64,000 nucleotides of DNA. Source: Cladophialophora immunda. Taxonomy: Eukaryota; Ascomycota; Eurotiomycetes; Chaetothyriales; Herpotrichiellaceae. The notes below the pieces were generated by a model, which worked only from the letters and a program-made list of their open reading frames with translations, did no database searches and was not told the origin of the DNA. Location of the stretch: NCBI RefSeq assembly GCF_000835495.1, contig NW_015622541.1, positions 4,836,001-4,900,000 of the forward strand, written 5' to 3'. This document shows positions 11,232 through 23,305 of the stretch, piece after piece. The position numbers and the translations under genes were made by a program. Every line of letters begins with the position of its first letter. The stretch's first letter is position 1.

Positions 11232-12785
11232 TTACATCAGGTCCCTTTCGTCAGCTTCGTCGATGGGTGAGATGGTCAGCTCAGCACCATCGGCGAAGTG
11301 CACCGCCCTCGTCGTCGATTCGGATTCCTGTCGCATGCGCGCCTGCACAGCTCGGACAATGGGCACAATCCTCGCCTGGGGTTTCTCCTCGTGCGCAGGA
11401 GGGACGAGGGTGTTGAGCTGCTCCAGCGTCGGCCATTTCGGCCGCCTCTTCTTCTCCTTCTTCTCCTCCGTGAACAGCTCCTTCAGCTTGGCCTTGTAGT
11501 CCCAGCGCGGCAGGAGGATCTTGCCGTCCAGCTTCTCCGGCTCGCCCGCGGCCTGTCGCGTGGCCTCGGCCACCCACGCCTCCCACACTTCGGTATCCGG
11601 CACAATCGGCGACCGCAGCCACCGCGTGTTGCGCGTCAGTGCGATGGCGATCCACAAGATGTCGGTGAAACTCTCCAGGGACTCGGGCAGCTTCACTTTG
11701 TCCACTGCCTCAGGCTGCTTCCGTGGGACGGCCAAACTGCTGATTTTGCGGAAACCCGTCAGGCTCAGTCTCCGGTTGGGGTTGGGAGGCGGAAGCCCGT
11801 TGGCCTCCAACTGCACCGACGATTTCCGCAAGGGCGAGACGGGACTGCTGAGCGGGGCTTGGCGGGAAATCTCGACGTCGTGGAGCTTGGTCCCCTTCCG
11901 CGTCGGGAGGTGTATCTCGATCGGAGTGACCGTGTACGCATGGGACCAGTGATGCTGCTCGTGATACGCCGAGGAAGCCCAGTAGAGAGCGTTCAGGATG
12001 ATGTATGAAGTAGCGAAGCCGATCTGCAGGACGGTATGCGCGTTTCCCAAGCAAATCAGACCGAAGATCAGGGTCGCCGAACCCACCATGGCGAGCGCGC
12101 GGTACCAGTTGTCGTTGAGCAGGTATTCACATTCTTCCGCCTGGAAATAAAGACGAGACACGACCTCGTTGCACCGGATCACTCGAAAGGCTCCTGGACC
12201 AGGGTAGTAAATGACGACGTCTCCATCGGGTATGACCTCCTCTGGGTTCCGGGGATTCTCCTCCTTGAAGATGAGCCTCCAGCGAGAGGCGAAGCCTACA
12301 ATCGTCGACGTCAGAGAAAGTAGGATGGTGGCGATGAGAGCGAATCCATCTTTTCTCCAGATTGACAATCCGAGCAGCGCACAGGACATCAAACAACCCA
12401 GGCAGGAAAGTGCGTGAAGCACGCCGTAGTCGTTGACGCCAAAGATAAAGTCTTTCCTGTCGTCGTACTCATCGTTCCTGCAGACCTCCACCACCTCGAT
12501 TTGGAACCGTTTGAGCTCACCCGGGTGAAGCAGGCGGGTGAAGAAATTCAGCTCGTGGCGGACGTTGCCTGAATAGACTCCGCTTACGATGCCCGTCTGC
12601 GTCGGAAGCCTCCCAGTCTGCTCGTGCTTGAGGAGCGCTTGCGGAGCCGGGATCAGGCGGGGAAGGACGTGGTGCCATGATAAGGCTGAAGCTTGGGCAT
12701 TCCGGAGGATGCTGCCTTCTCCGAGGATGGCGACGATCCCAACGATGTCCAGCTGCAGAGAATCCCCTTTGCCAACGAACAACAT
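11232..12785 (-). CDS. conserved fungal multi-pass membrane protein of unknown function
   Basis: A 517-residue intronless frame. I do not recognise a named family with a known function. The first ATG in frame is at 12783-12785; the frame is open further upstream but without an ATG. Two hydrophobic blocks are visible: residues about 125-175 (two or three helices) and about 230-280 (two helices). An intervening soluble loop contains IYYPGPGAFRVIRC. The C-terminal 200 residues are hydrophilic with basic and Pro/Ser-rich linker sequence and a KEEKKEKKRR-like patch, so probably cytosolic. The architecture suggests an integral membrane protein with a long cytosolic tail. The very high GC and codon bias on this strand produce several antisense frames that I regard as shadows. 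Confidence 0.75.
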   Translation of the reverse strand: MLFVGKGDSLQLDIVGIVAILGEGSILRNAQASALSWHHVLPRLIPAPQALLKHEQTGRLPTQTGIVSGVYSGNVRHELNFFTRLLHPGELKRFQIEVVEVCRNDEYDDRKDFIFGVNDYGVLHALSCLGCLMSCALLGLSIWRKDGFALIATILLSLTSTIVGFASRWRLIFKEENPRNPEEVIPDGDVVIYYPGPGAFRVIRCNEVVSRLYFQAEECEYLLNDNWYRALAMVGSATLIFGLICLGNAHTVLQIGFATSYIILNALYWASSAYHEQHHWSHAYTVTPIEIHLPTRKGTKLHDVEISRQAPLSSPVSPLRKSSVQLEANGLPPPNPNRRLSLTGFRKISSLAVPRKQPEAVDKVKLPESLESFTDILWIAIALTRNTRWLRSPIVPDTEVWEAWVAEATRQAAGEPEKLDGKILLPRWDYKAKLKELFTEEKKEKKRRPKWPTLEQLNTLVPPAHEEKPQARIVPIVRAVQARMRQESESTTRAVHFADGAELTISPIDEADERDLM

Positions 12786-14299
12786 TGTAACGCTTCGCGG
12801 ACAAGAAGTCAAGTATGGCAGTCAGGCCAGCATGGAGTAGAAAGCGGGAGATGTTGTTGCTGTTGAGGCTGGCGATGGAAAATGATCAACCGATCGACTG
12901 CAGCTGAAATGCGGCTGAGCCTCTGCTCGAGACCAGCATCGCTTCTGGAGTGGCATTCCGGGCTGCGATTGGCGCCAGCCGAGATGCTATCTCGCAAGTG
13001 CTGGAGCCCTGAAGATACAAGTCATTGGCTGCCCCATCTCGGTACACTTTGTGTCCGAGACTAAGGCCTGCCAGGCCTTGAGGTCCTGCCATCGCGATTC
13101 GTTGCAGAATCTGGCACAATCGCGAAGGGGAATGAGATCGAAGCCTGTTACGAAGAACTGTCGGGTCGAGTCACATTGTCTCAGCACGGCGCACTGTAAA
13201 CAAATGAGCCCTGTCGCTGAGCCTCAGCGGTTCATGGTTGACTATCGCCGGGATGCACTGTTCCTGACAACAGACGAGTGTGCTGTACTAGCTAGTCGAG
13301 GCATGAGGCACGGGCCGTGGCCAAGGCCGTGGCGAGGCTTGCCTGGCTTGGGCTAGGGACGCAACGCCCCGGAGCTGTAGAGAGTGATATGCACGCCAAC
13401 GAGTATTAGGGACAGAACTTCAAGGGCAGACCACCGGCAAATAGACGTTCGACTAAGCTGTATCACGTAGATATAATTTGACTCACGAGGTGCTCGTAAA
13501 ACCAAAGGGCACGTTACTGGGGGCAAGGTACATTAAATCAGAGGGACAGAGGGATGACGGGCATAGGACACGAGGTTCTTTCCGTGAAAAGCAGGCAGCT
13601 AGCCTAGTCTAGAGGATACCCAAAGTGACCGAGCCTCCTAAATCGAAGGTGAGATTCACGGGCACCAACTTTACAGCACCACGCAGGTTGTAGGGAAATT
13701 TCCCGCCGAATTTGGAGGGTTTCTCTTCCCTCGATGCCAAGATCCCGCCCCCTGTAGCAATGTCGGACTCGGAGTTGGTGGAAAGAGCCGCCCTTAGCAG
13801 AGCCGCCGCACATGAGCGTGTCGTAACCGAAGAATAATCTTCAATATGTCGCAACGACCGACAAGATCAACAGCTCGAGGAGATCAGAGGTCCAAGCACT
13901 CGTATGTGGTTGCGGCTTGGGAACTATTAGACCGCACCGGGAAGGCAGGGAAAAAGGACGAATCTCACCTCTGGCAAGAAAACCCTGTTCCTGTTAAGTC
14001 ACATAGTAACCCTCTGCCCAACAAACTTCACGTTGATCATTTATCTGAGGCTCTTCTGGGTATATTTTGGCTCAATGGGTTTTGACGGAAGAGTAGATTA
14101 CGTCCGTGGCGACTTCAAATGGGGAGGAGGGCGCGGTATTGCGAGGTAATTTGTCGTACGCAGACAAGCTCTCAACTGGCTCTTCGACAGTGTTGATTTT
14201 TGAGCTATGGCGCCTTGTGCTGCTTCGGATATCTCCCGGGGCACTTGATTCCCACTTTTCAGAGAGCGTGGCTACCTATGAGATAAGTCGTATGCTACA
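12786..14299. other. intergenic region, 1.5 kb
   Basis: No gene is supported. A short frame at 13609-13854 on the minus strand has no recognisable content. The segment near 13310-13360 carries direct GGCCGTGGC repeats. It includes the promoter of the membrane-protein gene. Confidence 0.5.
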
Positions 14300-16039
14300 T
14301 CATGATTTGTTTTGGAGAAGGATGTTCAGATATACCCGCATTGTCGCGGGGGTCAGAGGAGAAGGTGGTGCCAGTTTAGGCACCCCAGCCGGACGAGCGA
14401 CCGTCTGTTTCGCCACAGCCGAGGGGTGGTAAAGGTGCGAGTATTTGGCGACAAATGAGGGATCGATCTTGAAGCGGTGCATTTGGCTGTCCGTAGGTGG
14501 CGTGGAGTGGCTACACGTTGGTGATGCTGCGGTCGTTGGATAGGCGAAGAGAAGGTCCGGCTGCGAAGTCGTGAAGCCACTTGCTCCGTGGCCCGAATTC
14601 AGCGATGTCAACACAAGATCCATGACGTTGAGCGAGCTTGCCGACGACTCTCCGACGCCCGGCTCCTTGACGTAGGCCTCGGTGAGGTGACAAATCATAG
14701 TGTCCAAGTCATAGGCCATGTAGGTACTGATCAAGCTGTCCCGGAGGGCAGCATGAGGCACCCAGTCAATAACCTTCGGATAACACGGGGTCATCATCTG
14801 CATGAGCGTGGGTCGGTAGATTGGGGCAATGGCCATCCGAGCCGCTTCGGTTCTCGTCGCTTGCCACCACAAGATGGGCACAATAAGTCCACATGAATTG
14901 GTCCAGGTCACCCAGTAATCCATGAAGGGCCAGGCAACGTGAAAGAGCGCATGGAGCAGATCGTTCATGATGTAGGGAGCACTATAATGCAGTGAGTTTC
15001 TCTGCAACCGTTCTAAGAAGGCGTTCTCGGTGCAAACCTGGTAAATCTAGAAGGCAGCGAGCTCAGCTGGACCAGGTCACAGACGTATTGGAGGTGATCT
15101 GACAAGTTAGACGTCTTTTGGACCAGGGCCCGCTCCGAAAGCGAGACCAGTGGCAAGGAGACAGCGTCCACGGCTGCCTCTGTAAAGTCGAGCTCTTTAC
15201 CCAGATAGTTTTGTAGCTGGGCAGGTTGACTGGACGCCCCTCCAAGGACATGGAACGAGGAATCACTCCAGTTCCAGTCTGCCAGGACGCCGCCTGTGTT
15301 CGAGGAACCCGTTTTCGAGGACATCATCCAAGGGTCAGCTCCCAATTTGGCCATGTCGTCATGGCAGGATGGAGAATCTGTCGACGTGGTCAAAAAGTCG
15401 AGGTTGACCGGGCCAGCAGACTGGGATCCGTCGTGGCTTCCGTTGATATTCATCGAAACGCCATCGTCACTGCTGTGCAGCACCGCATCAGGTGACGACA
15501 TGGCAGGTGCTGGCGGCGAGTCGATCGTCGGCCGAGTCAATATGGAGCTTTCACCCTCGGTCTCTGCAGTCTCTGCAGCACACGGGGTGACACGGTCAGT
15601 TCAGATCCAACCAAAAGCTGAAGCTAAGTTTGTAAACTCGAAAGAAGTCTCACTGACTCGAGGAATTCAGGATCGGCAACACGCTATCCGACAATCCAAT
15701 AATAGTCGTCGAAATGCTGAGCAGCTTCTTGCGCAACGCGCGCAGGGAGTCTTGCAGTGCCTCGTTTCGTTGCCAGAGCTCCGATGATGGGTCGACCGAT
15801 TCTTGCTGAGACAGAAAGGCCACTTTGGCCTCGAGCTGTTCAATGTAGGCCGATCGTCGCTCCCGAATGGCTTTTTGAGACAGCCGGTTTCTCATGCGTC
15901 TGGACCGCGGTCATCTACCTGAAATTGCTTGGGACCGGAGAGGAATCAATGGAACTCACTTCTGCTCCTCTTTGAGGTCTTGCTGGTTCCGGCTTCGCTT
16001 CGCCGGGGAAGACGGCCGACAGTCTGCTCTCGTGCCCAT
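14300..16039 (-). pseudogene. bZIP transcription factor with DUF3425 domain, frameshifted
   Basis: Fungal bZIP regulator with a C-terminal DUF3425 region. Exon 1 is complement(15960..16039) and exon 2 complement(15654..15899); a 60-bp intron joins them to give the basic region RMRNRLSQKAIRERRS and a short heptad leucine region. The next exon begins near 15547, with either a GTGAGA donor and AAG acceptor (in frame) or a GTCAGT donor and CAG acceptor. It runs to a TAG at 15013. The DUF3425 domain continues uninterrupted in another frame from 15022 to the stop at 14300-14302. The two halves abut with one base missing after FAPR, at 15022/15023, and no room for an intron. As written, translation would stop after about 286 residues and lose the conserved LERLQRNSLHY region. 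It is either a true broken gene or a one-base sequence error. It lies next to an MFS and oxidoreductase cluster it could have regulated. Confidence 0.8.
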
Positions 16040-16358
16040 GGAGAATCGCAGAGATAATCGGGACAGGTATGTATTCACGAGGGGGAAAAAGTGTCATTCC
16101 TTGAGATCAACATCACCACCACTTCTGGATCTGGTCGTCGATAAATCTGAGTCAGTCCAACGCGACTCAAGAGCAGAACGTGATTACGAAAGCCCTCCAA
16201 CCTTCCTGGGGCGAACGGAGACGGACACGCCAATTGGTAGCTTAGGCCGTGGGGACCCCGCAGGATACCAAAGAGTTTAGATCCTCGGGTAGAAGTCCCC
16301 TGATTCGTTTATTGACTAGTTATGGGTTCTTAATTTTTCAGCCTTGTCAATGGCCAGT

Positions 16359-16372
16359 CACACACACACACA
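16359..16372. repeat. (CA)7 microsatellite
   Basis: Seven perfect CA units in the intergenic stretch between the bZIP gene and the MFS gene. Confidence 0.9.
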
Positions 16373-16557
16373 CCTATTCTCACATTCTGAGCATAAGATA
16401 TATTATGGGTGCGAGCCACTTGTCAATCATGCTTGCCTATCTCGTCCACATTTCCATCTCCCTCTACTAACGGCCCATGACTAAGGTCAGATTAACAGAT
16501 CACAGACAACAACCCTCCTACAACTCACTCAGGGAGACATACACCCCTTTGGACGAT

Positions 16558-18484
16558 TCAGTGAGTTGTCAGATCTGCCTCGAGCTGCTTTTGGATGGCA
16601 TTCTCCAGATCCTTCTCTTCCTTCTTCTTGTGAAGGGTCACCGCAACGCTGTCCGTCATTTTGGCATCCACGCTCGGCGCGAAGAGACTGAGGATGATGC
16701 CTGTCCCAGTAAACGCCAGCGAGGCAAAGAAGACTGTCCGGTACGCCGACGTGTTGCCTTCCTTGTAAGCGTTGACGACCGCTTCCCGGATCTGGGATGT
16801 GAGCCCATGATCCCTTGAAAACACGTCGAAAGTGCCCAAATTCAGAGCAGACAGCAGTTCCGGGACGGAGCTCACGGGGATGCCGGCAGCAGTGGCGGCT
16901 GGCGTGACGGCGGCCGGTACCGTTTCGGCGAGGCGATTGTTCAGGATGGCAACATAGATCGTAGAAGCAAGCGTGGACAATGCTGAGCGCACCGAGCCGG
17001 CCACACCAACGGCCACCCCAATTTGATTCTGATCCCGAATGTACATGCCTGGCAGCGTGAGAGTGAGGGCTTCCATCCAACCGATGAAAAAGTTCCCAGG
17101 GATCAGCAGTCCGATGGGTAAATTGACGTCCGAGGGGTCCGCGCCTGCGACACCTGCCTGCAGTTAGCACACCAATCCGGGCAGTTGGGGATTTCCTCCT
17201 GACCTGCGAGTAATGCACCGCCTACCAGCGTCGTCACCGTGAGTTGCACTCGCACCGAGCCGATGAACTTGTACAAGAAACTGCCCGTGACTTGTCCTAG
17301 GGTGAAGGCACCCCCCACGCAGCATTGCAACCAACCCGCGTAGATCGAGTCCCCGTTAGCGTACAGGACGTTGACCATCGAAGGCCAGACAATCCCAAAG
17401 GCGTAGTAAATGCTTGCTCCGATCGACACCAGCAGTGCCGAGATAAGCCACCCGCGATTCTGGAAAAGATGCATCGGTACCAGCGGCTCGTCCATCGGGT
17501 GGTAAACCTCCCAGGCAAAGAAGGCCATTAGGACAAGCGCACCAACCACGAGTGTCGCGATCACGGCCGCCGATTTCCAGGGATAGACATTCCCACCCCA
17601 TGAGATGCCCAAGAGGAACACTAGACAAAGGACACCCCCAAATTAGCATCCCAGCAGCAATCCACCCTGGGGTAAAGGAACTACTCACAAACAATCCCGC
17701 TGGTAAAAAGGAAGATGCCAACATAGTCGAAGGTGCGGATCATCCGGAGTTTTTCTTTTCGGCTGTGTTTCATGCCAAAGGTCGGCGGGTGGTAGAAGAG
17801 GAGGTACGAGAGCATCGACAACGCGTTGAAGATGATCATGAGATAGTAGCACCATCTCCAGCTCGCTTTGGTGGCCAGTGAATTCGCAATGGCGGGCGCC
17901 AGGCCGGAGAAGGGGATACAGCAGAAGCACGCGTACGCGGTCCCGATGAACCTGTACTTCATAGGCACCAGCTCGCCGATGAGGAACGGGTAGGATAGCG
18001 CCGTCGCCCCCGCAAGACCAACGATGACCGAGCCCCCGATCAGGGTGGGCACATCACGCGCTGTGGCGCAGATGACGGCGCCAACGAGGCCGAGTCCCTG
18101 GCCGCCGGCGAAGAACCAGCGACGTCCAAAGATGTCGGAAATCCGACCCAGCAGTGTCTGGCCCACGGCCAACCCCACGGGGAACATCAGGGGGACCCAA
18201 GCAATGTTCTTGTTCGGCCCAATGTCGGCGTTGATGGTACCCAGAATCGGGGCGGCGAGGGCATATCCCCCAACGCTGCCCAACAGACTCATTCCGCATG
18301 CAACCATCGAGCCCAGAAAGTATGGGCTGTAGAAATAGCCCCGCGGCAAGCTGGCAGAGTCGGCGCCGAAGAGGGCCACCGTTGGCTCGAAGGCTGCGTG
18401 ATCTTCGGTATGATCGACGTGCGGTTGTTCCTTGTCCGACAGCGAGGCCATCGCCATGGAATGCTCGTTACTCGCGTGGGACAT
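16558..18484 (-). CDS. MFS transporter, TRI12-type efflux pump
   Basis: A second TRI12/DHA-type major facilitator, 602 residues, likely at the plasma membrane. Exons are complement(16558..17153, 17204..17620, 17689..18484). The introns are 68 and 50 bp with GTGAGT and GTCAGG donors, and the junctions restore a GGALLAGVAGADPSD run typical of these pumps. The N-terminal 55 residues are hydrophilic. Helices 2-3 carry GRISDIFGRRWF, the MFS motif A region. The C-terminus is basic and cytosolic. Its start lies 906 bp from the SDR stop, on the same strand. With the SDR/BVMO genes it forms a metabolic cluster, so export or uptake of that pathway's compound is the simplest role. Substrate cannot be deduced. 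Confidence 0.9.
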
Positions 18485-19389
18485 GTTGATATCGGTCTGC
18501 CTTTCCGAGAGATTTCTCTCGAGACGAAAGAGGGATGTCGGGCAGGGAGTGAACTTCCACCAGGGGGGCAGGATACATTATTTATCCTGGAGCCATCGAT
18601 GAATCCCATCATGTCCAATCCATATATGCCCCCTGGACGAATCCCGCTCTCCACCATTCAGGACCGGGGAAATGACCTCAGAAAATGTGTGGAGAGTCAT
18701 AGACCGGGGTACCGGGGAGCTGTCCCGCCGTTGTCTGTGTGTCCTACAAACGTGAATCAACAAGCTCCACCACCGAGCTTGGAAAGCCCCGAGCGAGAGA
18801 ATGCTTGGCAGGCAATATCCGAGGCTTGTCATAGATCTACACGTGATGGAAGCCCATGGCAGGGAACGTAGGACACAGAGAATGCAGTCTCTGTCAAACA
18901 TCAGCGAAACATCAGCACATATCTTCGATTGGTGATTCGAGTCCCCTCGAGGGTGAAGGACCCCCTTCCCTCACACCAGTGACTTCCACAACCGTGATTC
19001 ACTCTCACCGTGCGAGGGCGAGGAGAAGGACAAGGAGTAAATGAAGGAGCGTCTAGACTCTCGGGGCCTCTCGAATAGGGGTTGCTGGCTCTATACCTGA
19101 AAGATGAGCGCGTGACGGGCTCAATGTTGAACAGTTTCGTATCGACAGTGACAATTGCTTTGCATTCCACGGTTGATTATGGTGACATGTCGTGCCTCCT
19201 TACAGTGATAGGGTGAAGACTCGATGTGATTTATGATTTTCTATTTTGATTCCGAGCTCTGAGGCCCGGAATGAAGAGGCCATCTTATCTCCCCATAATT
19301 TCTACCAGCCGCTGTCGTAAATACGGCGCCGCCGGACATGCTCAAAGACATCGTGGGAAGACTGTACCTAGATCCAGACTTGTGGATGT
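18485..19389. other. intergenic region upstream of the MFS gene
   Basis: About 900 bp between the SDR stop and the MFS start. It holds the MFS promoter and a small palindrome at 18506-18521. No gene is seen. Confidence 0.5.
18506..18521. promoter_or_regulatory. palindrome just upstream of the MFS start
   Basis: Perfect 7-bp arms CGAGAGA and TCTCTCG with a 2-bp spacer, 22 bp upstream of the ATG. It may be a factor site or leader hairpin; function is unknown. Confidence 0.35.
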
Positions 19390-20481
19390 TTAGGAGTTGC
19401 TTTCGTTGACCGTGAAGCCTCTGACAAACATCATCAGTTCATCAAGATCCTCAGAGGCTCCAAGAACATTGACTTACCCGTCAATGAAAATATTTTGGCC
19501 CACGACTAGACTCATCTGCGGTGTGCACATCAGAGCCACTACGTCCCCAATTTCGTCGAAGCTGGCAGATCGGCCTTGTCGGGAGACGAAGTGCTGCCAC
19601 ATCGCCATGCCCCGCGCGTCGACAACATCGTCCTCCATCAGAGACTCTTCTGCCATCTTGGTCAAGAGAAAGCCTGGCGAGACTGCATTGACTCGGATGC
19701 CGTGGCTTCGGCCCTCTAATGCCGCCTAGAAGCCGCGAAAAATCGAGTCGAGTTAGACTGCTGGTTGGGAGGATTCGAGGCCCAGTGCCCACTCACCGTC
19801 TTCGTGATTCCGTAGCAAGCGTGTTTGGACGCCGTATAAGGCCCAGTACCGGGCATGGTCAGCATGGAATTGACGGACGCGCAATTCACAATCGCACCCC
19901 GTTGTGGAGGCCGCCCATCTTCACTAAGAGTTGTGCAATGTCCTGGTTAGATGGCATCCCGAGGAGTAGAGTAATCCAAAGCTTACACGGCCAGCGAGTC
20001 TTGCTTCATCATTTGAATCATCTCGTATTTCGTGCAAAGCATGACACCGGTGGCATTGACATCGAGCGTCTTCTTCCACTTCGCCACGTCCAGGTTCACG
20101 ATGGTGTCAGGGGGTCCTACGATCCCTGCGAAGTTGGCCGCGTAGTCGATCCGGCCGAATTTTGTTACAGCTTCGGCGACGGCTGAAGCCACCTCTTCTT
20201 CCTGCGTCACGTCGGCGCGGATAGCGAGGCACTGTGTAACCTCCCATGTTAGTGATCAAGCAATCCAGTCCAGGAAAAAGGAAAGAACTGGTCACCTCAG
20301 CCCCATGGGCCTCGACCGCTGCCTTGCCATGTTGCATAGTTTCCTCGTCATTGATATCGACAATCACCACGCCCTTGGCCCCTTCTTTTGCAAAAGAGAC
20401 AGCCACGGCATTCCCGAGACCCCTGGCAGCACCGGTGACAAAAGCTATCCCAGGTGTATTTGGACCATGTCGTCGGCCCAT
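19390..20481 (-). CDS. short-chain dehydrogenase/reductase (SDR)
   Basis: Classical SDR of 278 residues, NAD(P)-dependent, probably an alcohol/ketone oxidoreductase in the cytosol. Five exons, complement(19390..19420, 19478..19725, 19797..19923, 19987..20231, 20296..20481), all join in frame. The cofactor site TGAARGLG is near residue 16. VDIND follows the second strand. The NFAG stretch replaces the usual NNAG. The catalytic set is the serine of NCASVNS and YTASK. The tail after RVNAVSPGF is standard, and the last exon codes only GFTVNESNS. It diverges from the BVMO gene over 644 bp containing a perfect inverted repeat, suggesting shared control. An SDR next to a BVMO would supply or remove the ketone that the BVMO oxidises. 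Confidence 0.9.
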
Positions 20482-21125
20482 TTTTGAAATGTCAATCCTG
20501 TAAGGTGCCCGAGGCTGAGGTTGATGCGGACAACTATCAATCCAAACCTGCCGAAGTTCCCTACCAAACAGAGGGCAATATGTTACTTATTGTGTGTGGT
20601 AGTCTCTGCCTCCATCTGATAGCCCAGTTCTGGCCACTTGGAGTTCAAGAGGTCACCTTTTTTCGGCTTTGCATCCGCATCTCCTTGGGACAATTGGAGG
20701 TGCGCCGCAAAATCCTAGCCCAATGTCTGGCACCGAGTGTTGATGTGTGGTTGTGGAACTAGGAAAAGTCGCCGATTGCTATGAGTCCTTCAAGTGTGTG
20801 TCTATCAGCCTCGGTCAGAAGTCACTGACTCGTGCCATAGCAGCAACGTTTTGCACGTCCATTCTCTCCGCAAAGTGGAGCACTTTGCGCATTCGACAGG
20901 GAGGAGAGTAATTTCAAGGCTGCATGACTCCCGAAATCGTGACCAACAGTCTAGTGCGTTGGAGCAGTAAAGCCTTGTTCTTCCGCGTCTAACCAACTCG
21001 AGTGCCGCGGTATATGACCTGAATAGATGCGCGTCGACACCTTCACTCACGGAGCCTGACAATTTCAATTTTGGAGATATTCTGCACTTACTTACTTTGG
21101 CTTGCAAAGTCAGACCTTGATCAAG
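20482..21125. promoter_or_regulatory. divergent promoter, SDR / Baeyer-Villiger monooxygenase
   Basis: 644 bp between oppositely directed start codons. It contains the 9-bp inverted repeat at 20869-20889. Both genes are likely co-regulated from it; this is inference. Confidence 0.6.
20869..20889. promoter_or_regulatory. perfect inverted repeat, candidate operator
   Basis: Arms CGCAAAGTG and CACTTTGCG are exact reverse complements around a GAG spacer, about 240 bp upstream of the BVMO ATG. The dyad symmetry is what a homodimeric factor would bind. The local bZIP gene is a candidate partner but nothing shows this directly. Confidence 0.5.
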
Positions 21126-23060
21126 ATGCCTCACTCTACTGCCGAAACGAACGGAGTTGTTGGCGGGTTTCGCGTCGAGGAGCATTGGCATTCTGACCCT
21201 GGAGACCTGCGTGTAATCTGTGTGGGAGCAGGCGCGGCGGGTTTGTTGGTCGCCTACAAAATGAAGAAGCTATTTTCCAAATACGACCTGGTGGTCTACG
21301 ACAAAAACCCGAGCGTCGCTGGGACTTGGTACGAAAACCGGTATCCTGGGTGCGCGTGTGACGTGTAAGTGAGATGGAACATTCTTCCCCGGCTATCTCT
21401 CTGTATCTGACAAGAGGGTCGCAAGACCTGCACATGCTTATACCTTTACTTTCGAGCCGAACCCTGACTGGTCTGCATTCTATGCGGGCTCGGCGGAGAT
21501 CAAGAAATACTTTGAGTCTTTTGCCGAGAAGTATGATCTGATGCCTTGGATCAAGCTCAACACAAAAGTCCTGAAAGCGACATGGATAGAGAGCGAGGGC
21601 ATTTGTGAGTCCAATCCCAGATCCGCTTCCACCGGTGACCACCCCTGACAGGAGTCCGTGCAGACAAGGTTGAGCTCGAGAGTGAAGGTCGCAAATTCGA
21701 GGACTGGTGTCATGTCCTGATCAATGGAACTGGGTTTCTGAATTCATGGAAATGGCCCCAGATACCTGGTCTACACGATTTCCAAGGCCAGCTCCTGCAC
21801 AGCGCCAACTGGGATCCAAATTTCAGCTGGGAAGGTAAAACGGTGGCCGTTATTGGGACCGGCTCTTCAGCAATTCAAATGGTGCCACAGATCCAAAAGA
21901 CCGCAAAGCACCTGACGTCGTTCATGCGATCAGTAACTTGGATATCCCCTCCCGTGGGCGCGGCAGCGCTCGAGCAGGAGAAGAATAAGAGCGTCAAGAA
22001 CGCATCGGGGGAGCCCGTGAAGGAGGCTGAGCCAGCCGCCCAATACTACTATACCGAGGAGGAGAAACAGCGCTTCAAAGACGACCCGGAGTACCATTTG
22101 CTCTACCGCCGAAAGCTTGAATCGTCGGTTAACAATCTCTTTGACATGTTTATCGCCGATTCCGAGACTTCGAAACAAGCACAGCAGCAAATGCATTCCG
22201 AAATGGAGCGTCGACTCGGACCGGGCCACGAAGAACTAAAACGCCGTCTCATTCCGTCCTGGCCGCCAGGATGTCGTCGGATCACCCCTGGCGATGGTTA
22301 TCTCGAGGCCCTTGTCCAGTCGAACGTCACGCCAGTTCATGAAGAGATTGAGAAGATTGTGCCCGAGGGTCTAGTGGACAGCTCGGGCAAGCTACACAAG
22401 GTCGACATTATCGCATGTGCCACGGGGTTCAACCTGGCTTTTGCGCCCCCGTTCGAGCTCTGTGGAGTTGATGGCGTGACTATGCGCGAGGCATTCGATC
22501 CGGAGCCACAAGTCTATCTTGCCACGGCGGTTCCCAAATTCCCCAACTACTTTGTCGTCAATGGAGTTAGGGGGAACTGGGCCGCGGGAACGGCGTTGCC
22601 CTCTCACGAGGTCTGTGTGGAATATATCCTCAAATGTGCAGCCAAGATCCAGACGGAGAACATTCGAGCGCTCGAGGTGAAGCAGGAGCCTATCGACCAA
22701 CTGTACGAATACATCGACGAGTGGCACAAACGATCAGTCTGGAGCCGAGACTGCAAGAGCTGGTATAAGAACAATATTCCCGGCGGCAAGTTGTGGATCT
22801 GGGGTGGTTCGGTAAGGATTCCACGCCCTGGAAAACATATTTTTCTGTCGGCATATGCTAACTGATGTCTTCCGTCGCAGGCCATGCACTTTATGAAAAC
22901 CATCAAAGAGGTCAAGTGGGAGCACTACGACCACCGATATCGTAAAAGCAATATGTGGTCCTATCTGGGCAACGGACGGGTCAAGGCCGAAGTGTGGAGG
23001 GACGTGGATAAACTCGCCCCGTATATGAGGAACGCCGATGTGCCGTGGGAGATAGAATAG
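21126..23060 (+). CDS. Baeyer-Villiger flavin monooxygenase
   Basis: FAD/NADPH Baeyer-Villiger monooxygenase, 581 residues, converting a ketone to an ester or lactone. Exons join(21126..21364, 21426..21604, 21664..22811, 22881..23060) close in frame. The first intron ends at an AAG acceptor and the second at GTGCAG; the CAG 14 bp earlier would create an in-frame stop. The FAD site is GAGAAG near residue 37. The BVMO fingerprint F-x-G-x3-H-x3-W-D is present as FQGQLLHSANWD. The second nucleotide site GTGSSA follows in VAVIGTGSSAIQ. The last exon begins AMHFMKTIKEV. No signal peptide or membrane anchor is seen. It diverges from one SDR and is followed, 245 bp downstream, by another, so an alcohol-ketone-ester sequence is likely. 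Substrate is unknown. Confidence 0.93.
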
Positions 23061-23305
23061 ATTGGCCATGAATATAGATAATTAGATGGAGAGATTTGAG
23101 GCCAATTTTGACCAAAGGCACTGACACACCCCTGACCTCAAGGGGAGCGTCCCCGAGGCCGAGTGATTCACCAATTGATGACAGTCTCGTGGGGCCCTAA
23201 GATCTCTCTAGATCTAAATAATGGCTGGAATATCAGCTTATAGGCTTAGGACATATACCTCAAAGACCAAATCCGACCAATTTGAAACATCAGACCAGCA
23301 TTATC

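Noticed and set aside
11298..12008. 236-codon plus-strand frame
   Set aside because: Antisense to the membrane-protein gene in a high-GC stretch; Arg/Leu-rich shadow translation.
13609..13854. 81-codon minus-strand frame
   Set aside because: No protein-family features; length within chance expectation.
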